From Rubrobacter xylanophilus DSM 9941 (GTDB taxonomy: Bacteria > Actinomycetota > Rubrobacteria > Rubrobacterales > Rubrobacteraceae): a stretch of DNA of 64,000 bases. A program made the position numbers and the translations under genes. Positions 47,722 through 55,984 of this stretch are shown here, one piece after another. The stretch lies in contig NC_008148.1 in assembly GCF_000014185.1 (NCBI RefSeq), positions 682,001 through 746,000 on the forward strand. Reading direction: 5' to 3'. Below the pieces are notes generated by a model. That model searched no databases and was not told the origin of the DNA. It saw only the letters and a list, made by a program, of their open reading frames with translations. Numbering within the stretch: the first letter of the stretch is position 1; every line of letters begins with the position of its first letter.

Positions 47722-48497
47722 CCGTTCTGCGGCCCGAGCAGGCGCAGCACCTCCGGCAGCAGGCGCCGGGTGGTGCTCAGCGCCTCGCCGCCGTAGATGG
47801 TCTCCTCGCCGGACCAGTCCCCGAAGTAGCCGCCGGCCTCGCGCAGGATGGGGGGGAAGGGGGCGCAGTCCCAGGGGTTGACGACCGGGTCCAGCATGAG
47901 GTCGGCCCGGCCGGTGGCCACGAGGGCGTGCCCGTAGGCGTCGGACCAGCCCCGGCAGGAGCCCACGCTCCGCAGCACCCGCCCCCACTGCGGCCCCCTT
48001 CCGTGGCGCTCGAAGCTCGCGGCGTCGGTGAAGGCGCACAGCGCCCGCCCGAGATCCTCCGTCGCGGAGACCCGGACCCGCCGGCCGTTCAGAAAGCAGC
48101 CCTCCCCGCTCGCCGCGCAGACCATCTCGTCCAGCGCGGGGAAGTAGGCGGCGCCGGCCTCGCAGCGGCCCTCCACCTCGAGCCCCACGAGGACCGCGTA
48201 CAGCGGGACGCCCCGGACGAACGCCCGCGTCCCGTCTATGGGGTCCAGGATCCAGCGCGCCCGGGCGCCCTCCCCGCTCTCGCCCCCCTCCTCGCCCAGG
48301 ATGCCGTGCCCGGGGCAGCGCTCCTGTATGCGGCGCCGGAGCAGCGCCTCCGCCTCGCGGTCGGCGCGGGTGACCTCGGTGCCGTCCGCCTTTGTCTCCA
48401 CCCCGACCCCGCGCCGGAAGTACCCCAGCGTGAGGCGGCCCGCCTCCCAGGCCGCCTCCGCGGCGAGCTCCATGTACCCCCGCAGGTCTCTCTCCAC
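47718..48497 (-). CDS. Inositol monophosphatase family enzyme, histidinol-phosphatase-like
   Basis: This 259-residue Mg-dependent phosphatase has the IMPase motifs GILGEEGGE, WILDPIDGTRAFVRG and VNPWDCAPFPPILREAGG, so the three metal-site blocks are intact. TRADREAEALLRRRI is the usual first helix. The C-terminal part (GYFGDWSGEETIYGGEALSTTRRLLPEVLRLL) resembles HisN-type histidinol-phosphatases. An alternative is dephosphorylation of myo-inositol-1-phosphate made by Ino1 about 6 kb away. Sequence does not decide between the two. Confidence 0.83.
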   Translation of the reverse strand: MERDLRGYMELAAEAAWEAGRLTLGYFRRGVGVETKADGTEVTRADREAEALLRRRIQERCPGHGILGEEGGESGEGARARWILDPIDGTRAFVRGVPLYAVLVGLEVEGRCEAGAAYFPALDEMVCAASGEGCFLNGRRVRVSATEDLGRALCAFTDAASFERHGRGPQWGRVLRSVGSCRGWSDAYGHALVATGRADLMLDPVVNPWDCAPFPPILREAGGYFGDWSGEETIYGGEALSTTRRLLPEVLRLLGPQNG

Positions 48498-48572
48498 GCC
48501 TTCGCCCCGCGGCCCTCGAAAAATTCTTTAAGCTCCTCTTAACAAAGCGTAGCACTTCGCGGCCGGGGCGGC

Positions 48573-48578
48573 TAGAAT
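48573..48578 (+). promoter_or_regulatory. -10 element TAGAAT before the NlpC/P60 gene
   Basis: TAGAAT sits 51 bp before the TTG at 48630 in the divergent gap after the phosphatase gene. Confidence 0.45.
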
Positions 48579-48629
48579 GGCAGCCGGAACGGTCGGGCGG
48601 CGTGGCGGCCGCCCCTTCTGGAGGGCGGG

Positions 48630-49532
48630 TTGTTCAGGACTGGGCTGGTTCTCGCGGCGCTTTCTCTCTCGGCGGCCCTGGCGGCGCTGGGCCTCTCGGG
48701 GCGGGCGGCTCTGGCCGACGCCTACTCGCAGGTCGTGGACAACTCCACCCGCGGCCGCTTCGAGGCGCCGGGGTGGGGGACGAGCTCCTGGAACGACGGC
48801 CGCTACGGCAAGGACTACCGCTACGCCCGGCCCGCCAGGGAGGCGAGGCCCGCCCGCTACAGGGTGAAGATACCCGCCACCGGCTACTACACCGTGTACG
48901 CCCGCTGGCCCGCGGACCGGGGCTACAACGCGGGCACCCGCATAGGGGTGAGCGCCGCGGGCGGGCTGCGGTGGGTGAGGGTCGACCAGCAGAGGAACGG
49001 CGACCGCTGGAACCGGCTCGGGGTCTTCAGGATGAAGGCCGGGGACCGCTTCTACATAAGGGTCTCGCGCAGGGCCGGGGGCGGGAAGTACGTCATAGCG
49101 GACGCCGTCAAGGTGGTGAGGGGCAGGGTCGGCGGCTCCGGCGGCTCGGGCATCACCGGGTACGACATCCTCGAGGAGGCCAGGAGCTGGCTCGGGGTGC
49201 CGTACAAGTACGGGGGGGAGTCGCGCGAGGGGGTCGACTGCTCCGGGCTCACCATGAAGGTCTACGAGAGGTTCGGCATAGAGCTGCCGCGGACGGCGCA
49301 CGACCAGTACTACTCCGGTCCGGGCAGGAAGGTTTCCAGGAGCGAGCTCCGGCGCGGCTACCTCGTCTTCGGGCACGCCGACGGGGGCAGCGGCATAGAG
49401 CACGTGGGGATCCTCACCGGGGACGGGCGCATGATCCACGCCCCGGCCCCCGGCACCGTGGTGCGCTACGACGACGTCCCGGCGCGCTGGTACAACATCG
49501 TCGGGGTCAAGCGGATAGTCCCTCCCCGGTAG
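48630..49532 (+). CDS. Secreted golvesin-domain + NlpC/P60 peptidoglycan endopeptidase
   Basis: This 300-residue exported protein has three parts. The signal peptide (1-29) ends ALADA. A golvesin-like beta domain follows (~35-165: DNSTRGRFEAPGWGTSSWNDGRYGKDYRYA ... GYYTVYARWP). The C-terminal NlpC/P60 domain has C204 (VDCSGL), H258 (EHVGIL) and H270 (IHAPAPG). It should cut peptide stems in the cell wall. TTG 48630 has GGAGGG just upstream. The golvesin part may bind glycans. Confidence 0.85.
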   Translation: MFRTGLVLAALSLSAALAALGLSGRAALADAYSQVVDNSTRGRFEAPGWGTSSWNDGRYGKDYRYARPAREARPARYRVKIPATGYYTVYARWPADRGYNAGTRIGVSAAGGLRWVRVDQQRNGDRWNRLGVFRMKAGDRFYIRVSRRAGGGKYVIADAVKVVRGRVGGSGGSGITGYDILEEARSWLGVPYKYGGESREGVDCSGLTMKVYERFGIELPRTAHDQYYSGPGRKVSRSELRRGYLVFGHADGGSGIEHVGILTGDGRMIHAPAPGTVVRYDDVPARWYNIVGVKRIVPPR

Positions 49533-49544
49533 CGCGCGGCCCGC

Positions 49545-50567
49545 TCAGGCGCCGGGCAGGTAGAGGTAGTAGGGCTTGGCCTCGAGGTCCAGGTTCGCCG
49601 CCCTGAGGAGCTGCAGGCTCTCGGGCTCGGGCTGCTCCAGGCGGGCCAGGAACAGGTCCAGAAGCCCCGGGCTCTGCACGTAGCGGACCACCCGGGCCTC
49701 GTCCACGCCGGCGAGGTCGCGGGCCACCCGCACCGCCGTGTCCAGGTTGCCCAGCCGGTCCACCAGGCCCAGCCTCTCGGCCTGTATCCCCGAGTAGACC
49801 CGCCCGTCGGCCAGCTCGCGCACCCTCTTCTCCGGGAGGTCGCGGCCCTCGACGATCACCTCCACGAACTCGCCGTAGTACTGGTCCACGATGGACTGGA
49901 AGATCCTCCGCTCGTCCTCGGTGAGCTCGTTCCAGGGGTTGCCCATGGCCTTGAAGCGCCCGCTCTTTATGTAGATCTGCTTCACCCCGTACTTCTTCGA
50001 GGCCTCGGAGAAGTTCAGCAGCGGGATGAAGACCCCGATGGAGCCCGTGAGGGTGGTCTCGTTGGCGACGATCCTGTCGGCGGCGGTGGAGATGTAGTAG
50101 CCGCCGGAGGCGGCCACGTCCCCCATGGAGACCACGACGGGCTTGTCCGTGGCGCGCCGGAAGTCCTGGATGGCGTCGTGCATCAGGTCGCTGGCGGTCA
50201 CGCCGCCGCCGGGCGAGTTCACGGCCAGGACCACCGCCCGCACGCTCTCGTCCTCGCGGGCCTGCCGGAGGGCGTCGCGCAGGCCCTCGGGGGTGGCGAT
50301 GGGCACCGGGCCGGCCAGGGAGCTGTCCGCCGAGGCGATGGTGCCCTCCACCGGGATCACGGCGATCTTCTGCGTGCCGGCGCCGGAGACGTACTCCTCG
50401 TCGTAGGTCGTGGGGGTTGCGGTCCCCGCGGCGCCCCCCAGCAGCGCGAGGGCTATGCCGAGCGCGGCCAGGGCCAGGATCACGAGCGCGGCGAGGCCCC
50501 CGACGACCCAGGGCCACCTGCGCCGGCGGGGCCTATGGGGTGGGCTGCCCGCGTTGCTCTGGTCCAA
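49545..50567 (-). CDS. sppA: Signal peptide peptidase SppA (short, 36K type)
   Basis: This 340-residue protein has one N-terminal membrane anchor (residues ~20-45) and a single SppA domain. Likely catalytic residues are S154 (GDVAASGGYYIS) and K201 (QIYIKSGRFKAMG). VNSPGGGVTASDLM and TLTGSIGVF are conserved. It degrades signal peptides left in the membrane. It is 12 bp from the convergent NlpC/P60 gene. This is the second ClpP-crotonase-fold protease in the window, after the SDH-type one. Confidence 0.92.
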   Translation of the reverse strand: MDQSNAGSPPHRPRRRRWPWVVGGLAALVILALAALGIALALLGGAAGTATPTTYDEEYVSGAGTQKIAVIPVEGTIASADSSLAGPVPIATPEGLRDALRQAREDESVRAVVLAVNSPGGGVTASDLMHDAIQDFRRATDKPVVVSMGDVAASGGYYISTAADRIVANETTLTGSIGVFIPLLNFSEASKKYGVKQIYIKSGRFKAMGNPWNELTEDERRIFQSIVDQYYGEFVEVIVEGRDLPEKRVRELADGRVYSGIQAERLGLVDRLGNLDTAVRVARDLAGVDEARVVRYVQSPGLLDLFLARLEQPEPESLQLLRAANLDLEAKPYYLYLPGA

Positions 50568-50625
50568 GAGAGACCCCTTTCGGTCTTCGCCGTTCTCGTA
50601 GTTCCCGGCAAGGGATTATATAAGC

Positions 50626-51504
50626 TCAGGGGGTGAGGCCCGGGATCTGGAGCCTCCTGCGGCGCTTGCGCAGGAGGTCCTGGGCGGCGTCCTCGGGCGA
50701 GACGCGGTCGTCGCGGGCCTCCAGGGCCAGCCGGTCGCGGTTGCGGACGATCCAGAGGTAGAGGTCCAGCTCGGTGCGGTCGGGGAAGGCGTCCAGGATC
50801 CTCTCCTCCCGGATCATCTCGGCTATCGGGCGGTAGGAGTACTCGTACCAGTCGCGCAGCGCCTCCTCGGGCGAGACGTAGCGCTTCCAGAGCTGGGAGA
50901 GCCTGAAGCCGTGGGCCTCGATGTGGGTGGCGAGCCGGCGGTAGTCGGCGACGTCGGAGAGCTCCAGCCTTATCTCCGGCAGCACCCGGTCTATGGGCAG
51001 GCGGTCCAGCAGCCGGCGGAGCTCCATCTTGTGCAGCAGGTCCCGGGCGGTGAGGGCCGAGTCTATGGGGACGCGGGTCCTCAGCTCTATGACCTCGGCG
51101 TCGATCATCTCGACCCCCTGCTGGCGGGCCACCGAGACCCGGTGGTTGCCGTCCCGGACGAAGTAGGCGTCCCCGATCTTGTAGAGGCTTATGGGGGGCA
51201 GCTCCTCGGCGCGCTGCATGAGCTTGTCTATCTTTTTCCAGCGCTCCCCGATGTCTGGGTTGGAGGGCAAGAAGGCCCTGTCGAAGTCCCTGTGCCGGCC
51301 GACGCTGCCGACGATCTTGTCCACCGGGACGGTGCGCATGCCGAGGTAGACCTGCTCGACGGCCCCCAGCGCGCTCTTGACCTCCTCGAAGGAGAGCAGC
51401 CGGTTGGAGGCCGGGTCCTTGCGCAAAAAGGCCCCGATGCGCCGCAGGAAGGCCCGCCGCCGGGCGCGGCTGAAGTCCCTGTCGGCGCGCTCCTCTATGT
51501 CCAT
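50626..51504 (-). CDS. ParB/sulfiredoxin-fold domain protein
   Basis: This 292-residue protein has an N-terminal helical part and then a ParB-like core (GMRTVPVDKIVGSVGR ... LPPISLYKIGDAYFVRDGNHRVSVARQQGVEMIDAEVIE). The D-G-N-H-R motif of ParB/Srx nucleotide-binding folds is clear. A helical C-terminal region follows with DWYEYSYRPIAEMIREERILDAFPDRTELDLYLWI. No helix-turn-helix typical of true ParB is seen, so chromosome partition is unlikely; function is unknown. ATG 51504 is preferred. A TAGATT lies about 20 bp upstream. Confidence 0.78.
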   Translation of the reverse strand: MDIEERADRDFSRARRRAFLRRIGAFLRKDPASNRLLSFEEVKSALGAVEQVYLGMRTVPVDKIVGSVGRHRDFDRAFLPSNPDIGERWKKIDKLMQRAEELPPISLYKIGDAYFVRDGNHRVSVARQQGVEMIDAEVIELRTRVPIDSALTARDLLHKMELRRLLDRLPIDRVLPEIRLELSDVADYRRLATHIEAHGFRLSQLWKRYVSPEEALRDWYEYSYRPIAEMIREERILDAFPDRTELDLYLWIVRNRDRLALEARDDRVSPEDAAQDLLRKRRRRLQIPGLTP

Positions 51505-51573
51505 CGCACCACCACCGCAGACAGAGAATCTACACCCCCCGGCGGGCGGCCACAAGCTCGTTTCACGCAGGTT

Positions 51574-52179
51574 TTACAGCTCCACGAAGCGGTGGCCGAA
51601 GACGTTGAGCACCTCGGTGTCCTTGCGCCTCAGGGCCCGCGGCTGGCCGGGGCCGTAGAGGTGGACGTGGCCGTGCAGCCACAGGGCGGGCCGGTGCCGG
51701 TCGATGAGCCGCAGAAAGGCGCGGAATCCGGTGTGGCAGGGGTCCTTGCGGTCCCCGAGGCCCAGGGGCGGGGAGTGGGTGACGAAGACGGTGGGCGTGG
51801 GGCGGCCCAGCAGGGCGCGCCCGCCGATGCGGGCCGAGAGGGCCAGGGACCTCAGCGCCATCTGGCGCTCGGTGTACTGGTTCGGGCCGCCGGAGTAGAG
51901 GCGGGAGCCGGAGAGCCCGGCGAGCACGGCGCCTCCGGCGTCCACCACCCGCCCGTCGAGCGGGATGCAGCCCTCGGGGCGCTCGCCGCTCTCCGGGGCC
52001 GGGTCGTGGTTGCCGAGCACGTAGTAGACGGGGACGCCGAGGAGGGTGACGATGTACTCCAGGTACTCGAAGGGCAGGTCGCCGCAGGAGATCACCGCCT
52101 CCGCCCCGGAGGCGTAGGAGCGGAGGGCGGGGCCGTAGAGCGGCGGCTCCACCCGGTCGCTGACGCACAGCACCCTCAT
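51574..52179 (-). CDS. Calcineurin-type metallophosphoesterase
   Basis: This 201-residue phosphoesterase has an early VSDRVEPPLY (D-x-H replaced by D-x-V), then ISCGDLPFEYLEY, YVLGNHDPAP, FVTHSPPLG and WLHGHVHLYG. Thus GD, GNHD, H and GHxH motifs are present, but the first metal histidine of the usual D-x-H is not. It may hydrolyse cyclic nucleotides or other phosphodiesters; the substrate is unknown. It is divergent from the Nudix gene. Confidence 0.82.
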   Translation of the reverse strand: MRVLCVSDRVEPPLYGPALRSYASGAEAVISCGDLPFEYLEYIVTLLGVPVYYVLGNHDPAPESGERPEGCIPLDGRVVDAGGAVLAGLSGSRLYSGGPNQYTERQMALRSLALSARIGGRALLGRPTPTVFVTHSPPLGLGDRKDPCHTGFRAFLRLIDRHRPALWLHGHVHLYGPGQPRALRRKDTEVLNVFGHRFVEL

Positions 52180-52283
52180 CGCGCTCTCTTTCCCTCCATC
52201 CCTACAAAGCATACCCTCTGCCGCCGGGCGGGTAAGAAGCCCCCGTGTGCCGGAGAGCCGGAGGAAGAGAGGAGGCGAGCGCT

Positions 52284-52682
52284 TTGGCCGGGCCCGAGAC
52301 GCCGAAGCTGATGGTGGACGTGGTGATCCCCGCCGGGGGCGGGGTCGTGCTGGTGCGCCGGGGGAGCGAGCCCTTCGAGGGGCGGTGGGCGCTTCCGGGC
52401 GGGTTCGTGGAGGTGGGGGAGACGGTGGAGAAGGCGGCCGTCCGGGAGGCGGCCGAGGAGACCGGGCTCGCGGTGGAGCTCTCCCGGCTCGTGGGGGTCT
52501 ACTCGGAGCCGGACCGGGACCCCAGGGGGCACAACGTGAGCGTGGCCTTTCTGGCCCGGCCGGTGGGCGGGGAGCTCGAGGCCTCCAGCGACGCGGCGGA
52601 GGTCGCAATCCTCGACCCCCGCTCGGTGGAGCTGGCCTTCGACCACCGGAGGATCATCGCCGACGCCCTCGGGGAGGAGTAG
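52284..52682 (+). CDS. Nudix hydrolase
   Basis: This 132-residue protein has the Nudix box GGFVEVGETVEKAAVREAAEETGL near residues 39-62, intact for G-x5-E-x7-R-E-x2-E-E-x-G. DVVIPAGGGVVLVRRGSEPFEGRWALP before it is typical of ADP-ribose or NTP pyrophosphatases. TTG 52284 with AGAGGAGG upstream is preferred over an earlier frame extension. It is followed by an independent promoter for NfeD. Confidence 0.88.
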   Translation: MAGPETPKLMVDVVIPAGGGVVLVRRGSEPFEGRWALPGGFVEVGETVEKAAVREAAEETGLAVELSRLVGVYSEPDRDPRGHNVSVAFLARPVGGELEASSDAAEVAILDPRSVELAFDHRRIIADALGEE

Positions 52683-52707
52683 TGGCGCCCCCCGCGGCGG
52701 GGTGGTA

Positions 52708-52713
52708 TAGAAT
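52708..52713 (+). promoter_or_regulatory. -10 element TAGAAT (in TATAGAAT) before nfeD
   Basis: TATAGAAT ends 30 bp before the nfeD ATG. AGAGGAGG lies between. Confidence 0.5.
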
Positions 52714-52743
52714 CCGGGTGGAGGTCGAGAGGAGGCTCCCCGG

Positions 52744-53217
52744 ATGGGCGACGACCTGGACATCATCTTCTGGGCGGTGGTGGCCGCCCTGGCCTTTATC
52801 GGGGAGATCTTCACCGTCTCCTTCTTCCTGCTGTTCTTCTGCGCGGGGGCGCTGGTCGCGCTCGCCCTGGCCGCCGCGGGGCTCGGGGTGGGGCTGCAGG
52901 CGGCGGGCTTCGTCGCCGCGACCGTGCTGAGCATGGCCGCGCTGAGGCCGGCGATCGTCAACCGGATCTCGCTGCGGGGCGGCGAGCGGTACGAGCCGCG
53001 GGGGGGCATCGCCGGCAGGAGCGGGGTGGTGACCGACCCCATCGAGCCCGGCTCGAGCGGGACGGTGCGCATCGGCAGCGGGGAGTTCTGGAGCGCCCGC
53101 GCCGTCTACCCCGGGCAGAGGATCGAGGCCGGGGCGCGGGTGCGCGTCCTGGACACCGACGGGCTTACGGCCCTCGTCGAGCCGCTGGAAGGCGGGGAAG
53201 GAGGAGAGAAACGTTGA
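52744..53217 (+). CDS. NfeD-like membrane protein
   Basis: This 157-residue short NfeD has two or three membrane helices (IIFWAVVAALAFIGEIFTVSFFLLFFCAGALVALAL) and a C-terminal OB-fold (GGIAGRSGVVTDPIEPGSSGTVRIGSGEFWSARAVYPGQRIEAGARVRVLDTDGLTALVEPL). It normally works with a stomatin/flotillin-type protein. That partner follows here with a TTGA overlap, so the two are translationally coupled. Confidence 0.9.
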   Translation: MGDDLDIIFWAVVAALAFIGEIFTVSFFLLFFCAGALVALALAAAGLGVGLQAAGFVAATVLSMAALRPAIVNRISLRGGERYEPRGGIAGRSGVVTDPIEPGSSGTVRIGSGEFWSARAVYPGQRIEAGARVRVLDTDGLTALVEPLEGGEGGEKR

Positions 53218-54158
53218 GCGTCGGGCTCGTGGTGCTGGGGATAGCGGCGCTGGTGGTGCTGGCCTTCGCCGCGCGCAGCATCAGGATCATCCCGCAGGCG
53301 CGGGTCGGGATCGTGCAGCGCCTCGGGCGCTACCACCGGACGGCGGAGAGCGGGCTGACCTTCGTCATCCCGCTGGTGGACAGGATGCTCCCCAAGACGG
53401 ACCTCAGGGAGCAGGTGGTCTCCTTCCAGCCGCAGGCGGTCATCACCAACGACAACGTGGGGATCCAGATCTCCACCGTGGTCTACTACAGGATAGTGGA
53501 CCCGCGCGCCGCCGAGTACGAGGTGGCCAACCTCCGGGTGGCGCTGGAGCAGATCACGCAGACGACCCTGCGCAACGTGATCGGGAACCTCACCCTGGAC
53601 AGGACGCTGGTCTCCCGCGACGAGATCAACGCCAAGCTCCGGACGGTGCTGGACGAGGTGACCGAGCGGTGGGGCGTCCGCATAACCCGGGTGGAGATAA
53701 AGGAGATCATCCCTCCCCGGGACATCCAGCAGGCGATGGAGAAGCAGATGCAGGCGGAGCGGGACCGCCGCGCCGCGATCCTGAAGGCCGAGGGGGAGAA
53801 GCGCTCGGCGATCCTGAAGGCGGAGGGGGAGAAGGAGTCGGCGATCCTGAGGGCCGAGGGGGAGAGGCGCTCGGCGGTGCTGCGGGCGGAGGGGGAGGCC
53901 GAGGCCTACAGGAAGGTGCAGCAGGCCCAGATCGAGATGGCCGCCGCCCTCTTCGCCCGGCTGCACGAGAGCGACCTCTCGCCCGAGGCCCTGCGCTACC
54001 TCTACCTGCGCACCCTCCCGGAGCTGGCCAGGGGGGAGGCTAACAAGCTCTTCGTGGTGCCCTCGGAGCTGCAGGAGCTGGCGGGGGTGGCCAGCGTCCT
54101 GGCCGGCGGGGCGGCCCGCGACAGCTCCCGAGGGGGGCCGCCCCCTAGGGGCGGGTGA
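53214..54158 (+). CDS. SPFH/Band 7 (stomatin-like) membrane protein
   Basis: This 314-residue protein has one N-terminal membrane anchor (VGLVVLGIAALVVLAFAA), then an SPFH domain (IRIIPQARVGIVQRLGRYHRTAESGLTFVIPLVDRM ... EVKEIIPPRDIQQAM-like). A repeated Ala/Glu coil follows, made of consecutive ILKAEGEK / ILRAEGER units. It forms membrane microdomain scaffolds. The four near-identical 10-residue units (53777-53895) are a feature of the coil. Its end overlaps the convergent response regulator by 14 bp. Confidence 0.92.
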   Translation: MSVGLVVLGIAALVVLAFAARSIRIIPQARVGIVQRLGRYHRTAESGLTFVIPLVDRMLPKTDLREQVVSFQPQAVITNDNVGIQISTVVYYRIVDPRAAEYEVANLRVALEQITQTTLRNVIGNLTLDRTLVSRDEINAKLRTVLDEVTERWGVRITRVEIKEIIPPRDIQQAMEKQMQAERDRRAAILKAEGEKRSAILKAEGEKESAILRAEGERRSAVLRAEGEAEAYRKVQQAQIEMAAALFARLHESDLSPEALRYLYLRTLPELARGEANKLFVVPSELQELAGVASVLAGGAARDSSRGGPPPRGG

Positions 54159-54807
54159 CGTCGCGTGAGGTGAACCAGCCCTTCGAGAGCGCCTTCCGCA
54201 CCGCCTCCCCGCGCGACCCCACGTTGAGCTTGGCGTAGACGTTGGCCAGATGCCGCTTCACGGTGGCCTCGGCCAGGTGCAGCTCGCTCGCCACCTGCCG
54301 GTTCGAGAGCCCCCGGGCGACGAGCAGCAGGATCTCCAGCTCCCGCTCGGAGAGCTCGCAGCCCTCGGGCCCCCCGGAGCCCTCGATCAGGCCGCGGGGG
54401 ACCGCCAGGAGGACGTTGTCGCCGCCGGCGGCCCGCGCCGCCGAGCGCACCGCGGCGAGCAGCTCCTGCAGGGTGGCGTTCTTGGTGACGTAGGCGCGGG
54501 CCCCGAGGCGCACCAGCTCGCGGGCGAGCCGGGCCTCGGCGAAGACGGTCACGATGACCGCGCGGGTGTGGGGGCTGGCCTCCGGCAGCCGGACCATCAC
54601 CTCCCGCGCGTCCATCTCCGGCATCTCCACGTCCAGGATGGCCACGTCGGGCTTGTGGCGCCGGATCTCCTCGAGCGCCGCCCGCCCGTCCTCGGCCTCC
54701 CCCACGACCTCGATGTCCCCGCCGGTGAGGAGCATCTCCTTGAGCCCCTGGCGGAACATGGTGTGGTCGTCGGCGAGGACGACCCTTATCTTCCCCTGCC
54801 GCTCCAC
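54145..54807 (-). CDS. NarL/LuxR-family response regulator
   Basis: This 220-residue protein has a receiver domain (VVLADDHTMFRQGL, phospho-acceptor D59 in VAILDVEMP, conserved T/K in VIVTVF and YVTKNA). A C-terminal LuxR helix-turn-helix follows (LSERELEILLLVARGLSNRQVASELHLAEATVKRHLANVYAKLNV). The GTG start shares one base with the stop of the upstream kinase, so the pair is coupled. Target genes are unknown; the GH31 gene upstream in the same direction is one candidate. Confidence 0.93.
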   Translation of the reverse strand: MERQGKIRVVLADDHTMFRQGLKEMLLTGGDIEVVGEAEDGRAALEEIRRHKPDVAILDVEMPEMDAREVMVRLPEASPHTRAVIVTVFAEARLARELVRLGARAYVTKNATLQELLAAVRSAARAAGGDNVLLAVPRGLIEGSGGPEGCELSERELEILLLVARGLSNRQVASELHLAEATVKRHLANVYAKLNVGSRGEAVRKALSKGWFTSRDVTRP

Positions 54808-55916
54808 TACTTTCTTCCGAGCGGGATGCGCACCTCCACCCGGGTCCCCTCCCCCGGCGTGGCGAGGAGCCGGAAGTCCCCCCGCAAGAGCTGCGCCCGC
54901 TCGCGCATGGAGGAGAGCCCCACCCCCTCCGCCCCCGAGGAGGCGTCGAAGCCCCGGCCGTGGTCCGTCACGGCCGCCCGCACCTCCTCCGGGCCGACCT
55001 CGACCTCCAGCACGAGCACCTCGGTGCCGGAGTGGGCCACGGCGTTCCGGATGCCCTCGCGCAGGATCATGTACAGCTGGTCCCGCACGTGGTCGGGCAT
55101 GTGCCCCTCGTCGCCGGCGAAGGAGAGCTTGGTCCTCACCTCCGGGGGGACGGTGGCCTCCAGCAGGTTCCGCAGGGCGGTCTCCAGCCCCTGGCTGGCC
55201 TCGGAGCCGCGCAGCTCCCGGGCGAGGTGGCGGGCGGCCTCCACCGAGCGGCGGGCGGCCTCCGCGGCCCGCCGCAGCCTCTGCCGGGCCGCGGCGGGGT
55301 CGGAGGCGGCGAGGGCCTCGTGCAGCTCGAGGCTCTGGGCGACGAGCGCCATGGAGTGCGCCAGCCGGTCGTGCAGCTCGCGCGAGAGCCGCCGGCGCTC
55401 CTCGGCCTGCACCTCGGTGAGCTTGGCGAGCAGGTAGTCCACGTAGGAGACCATGGCCGCCCGGGCGGTGTGGTCCATGATGGCCTCCTGCACCCCCAGG
55501 GAGAGCCGCAGCACCTCCCCGGGGGGCTCCCCCGAGAGGTCCAGCTCCTCCATCACCCTCTCCAGCGCGGCCTTGGAGAGCTCGAGGCCCGCCCGGAAGG
55601 ACTCGTCCGGCGGGTGGGAGAGGGGCTCGCGGGCCGCCTCCCGGTTGTGGGAGATCTCCTCCTCCACCCGGCGCCCCGGGCCCTCCCGGCCGCGCAGCTC
55701 CTCCGCGGCGAGCCGCAGGAGCCCGCGGGCCTGCTCCCTCAGCCCGGCGCGGGAGGGTTCCCCGCCGCCGAGGAGCAGGCTCTGCGCCCGCTCCAGGCGC
55801 CGCTCGTAGTCCCGGACTATCTCCTCCGCCCGCTCCTCCAGCACCCGGGCGGCCCGGCGCGGAAGGGACCCTTCGCCGGAGGAGGGCGCTCCGCTTCTCC
55901 TCTGGGCTTCTCTCAT
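54807..55916 (-). CDS. Soluble NarL-type sensor histidine kinase
   Basis: This 369-residue kinase has no visible membrane helix. The N-terminal half is helical (residues 20-150), with no recognised sensor domain. The HisKA_3 dimerisation box contains the phospho-histidine H182 in RRLSRELHDRLAHSMALV. The HATPase domain has REGIRNAVAHSGTEVLVLEV, TDHGRGFD, GVGLSSMRERAQLL and GEGTRVEVRIPL. It should phosphorylate the response regulator downstream. The ligand may be cytoplasmic. It starts 68 bp after the GH31 gene. Confidence 0.88.
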   Translation of the reverse strand: MREAQRRSGAPSSGEGSLPRRAARVLEERAEEIVRDYERRLERAQSLLLGGGEPSRAGLREQARGLLRLAAEELRGREGPGRRVEEEISHNREAAREPLSHPPDESFRAGLELSKAALERVMEELDLSGEPPGEVLRLSLGVQEAIMDHTARAAMVSYVDYLLAKLTEVQAEERRRLSRELHDRLAHSMALVAQSLELHEALAASDPAAARQRLRRAAEAARRSVEAARHLARELRGSEASQGLETALRNLLEATVPPEVRTKLSFAGDEGHMPDHVRDQLYMILREGIRNAVAHSGTEVLVLEVEVGPEEVRAAVTDHGRGFDASSGAEGVGLSSMRERAQLLRGDFRLLATPGEGTRVEVRIPLGRK

Positions 55917-55984
55917 CTTTTCGCTCTTCTTCTTGCCGCCTCCACGCAACTCTATACCCGGATGCCGCGGCGGATACCCGGCGC

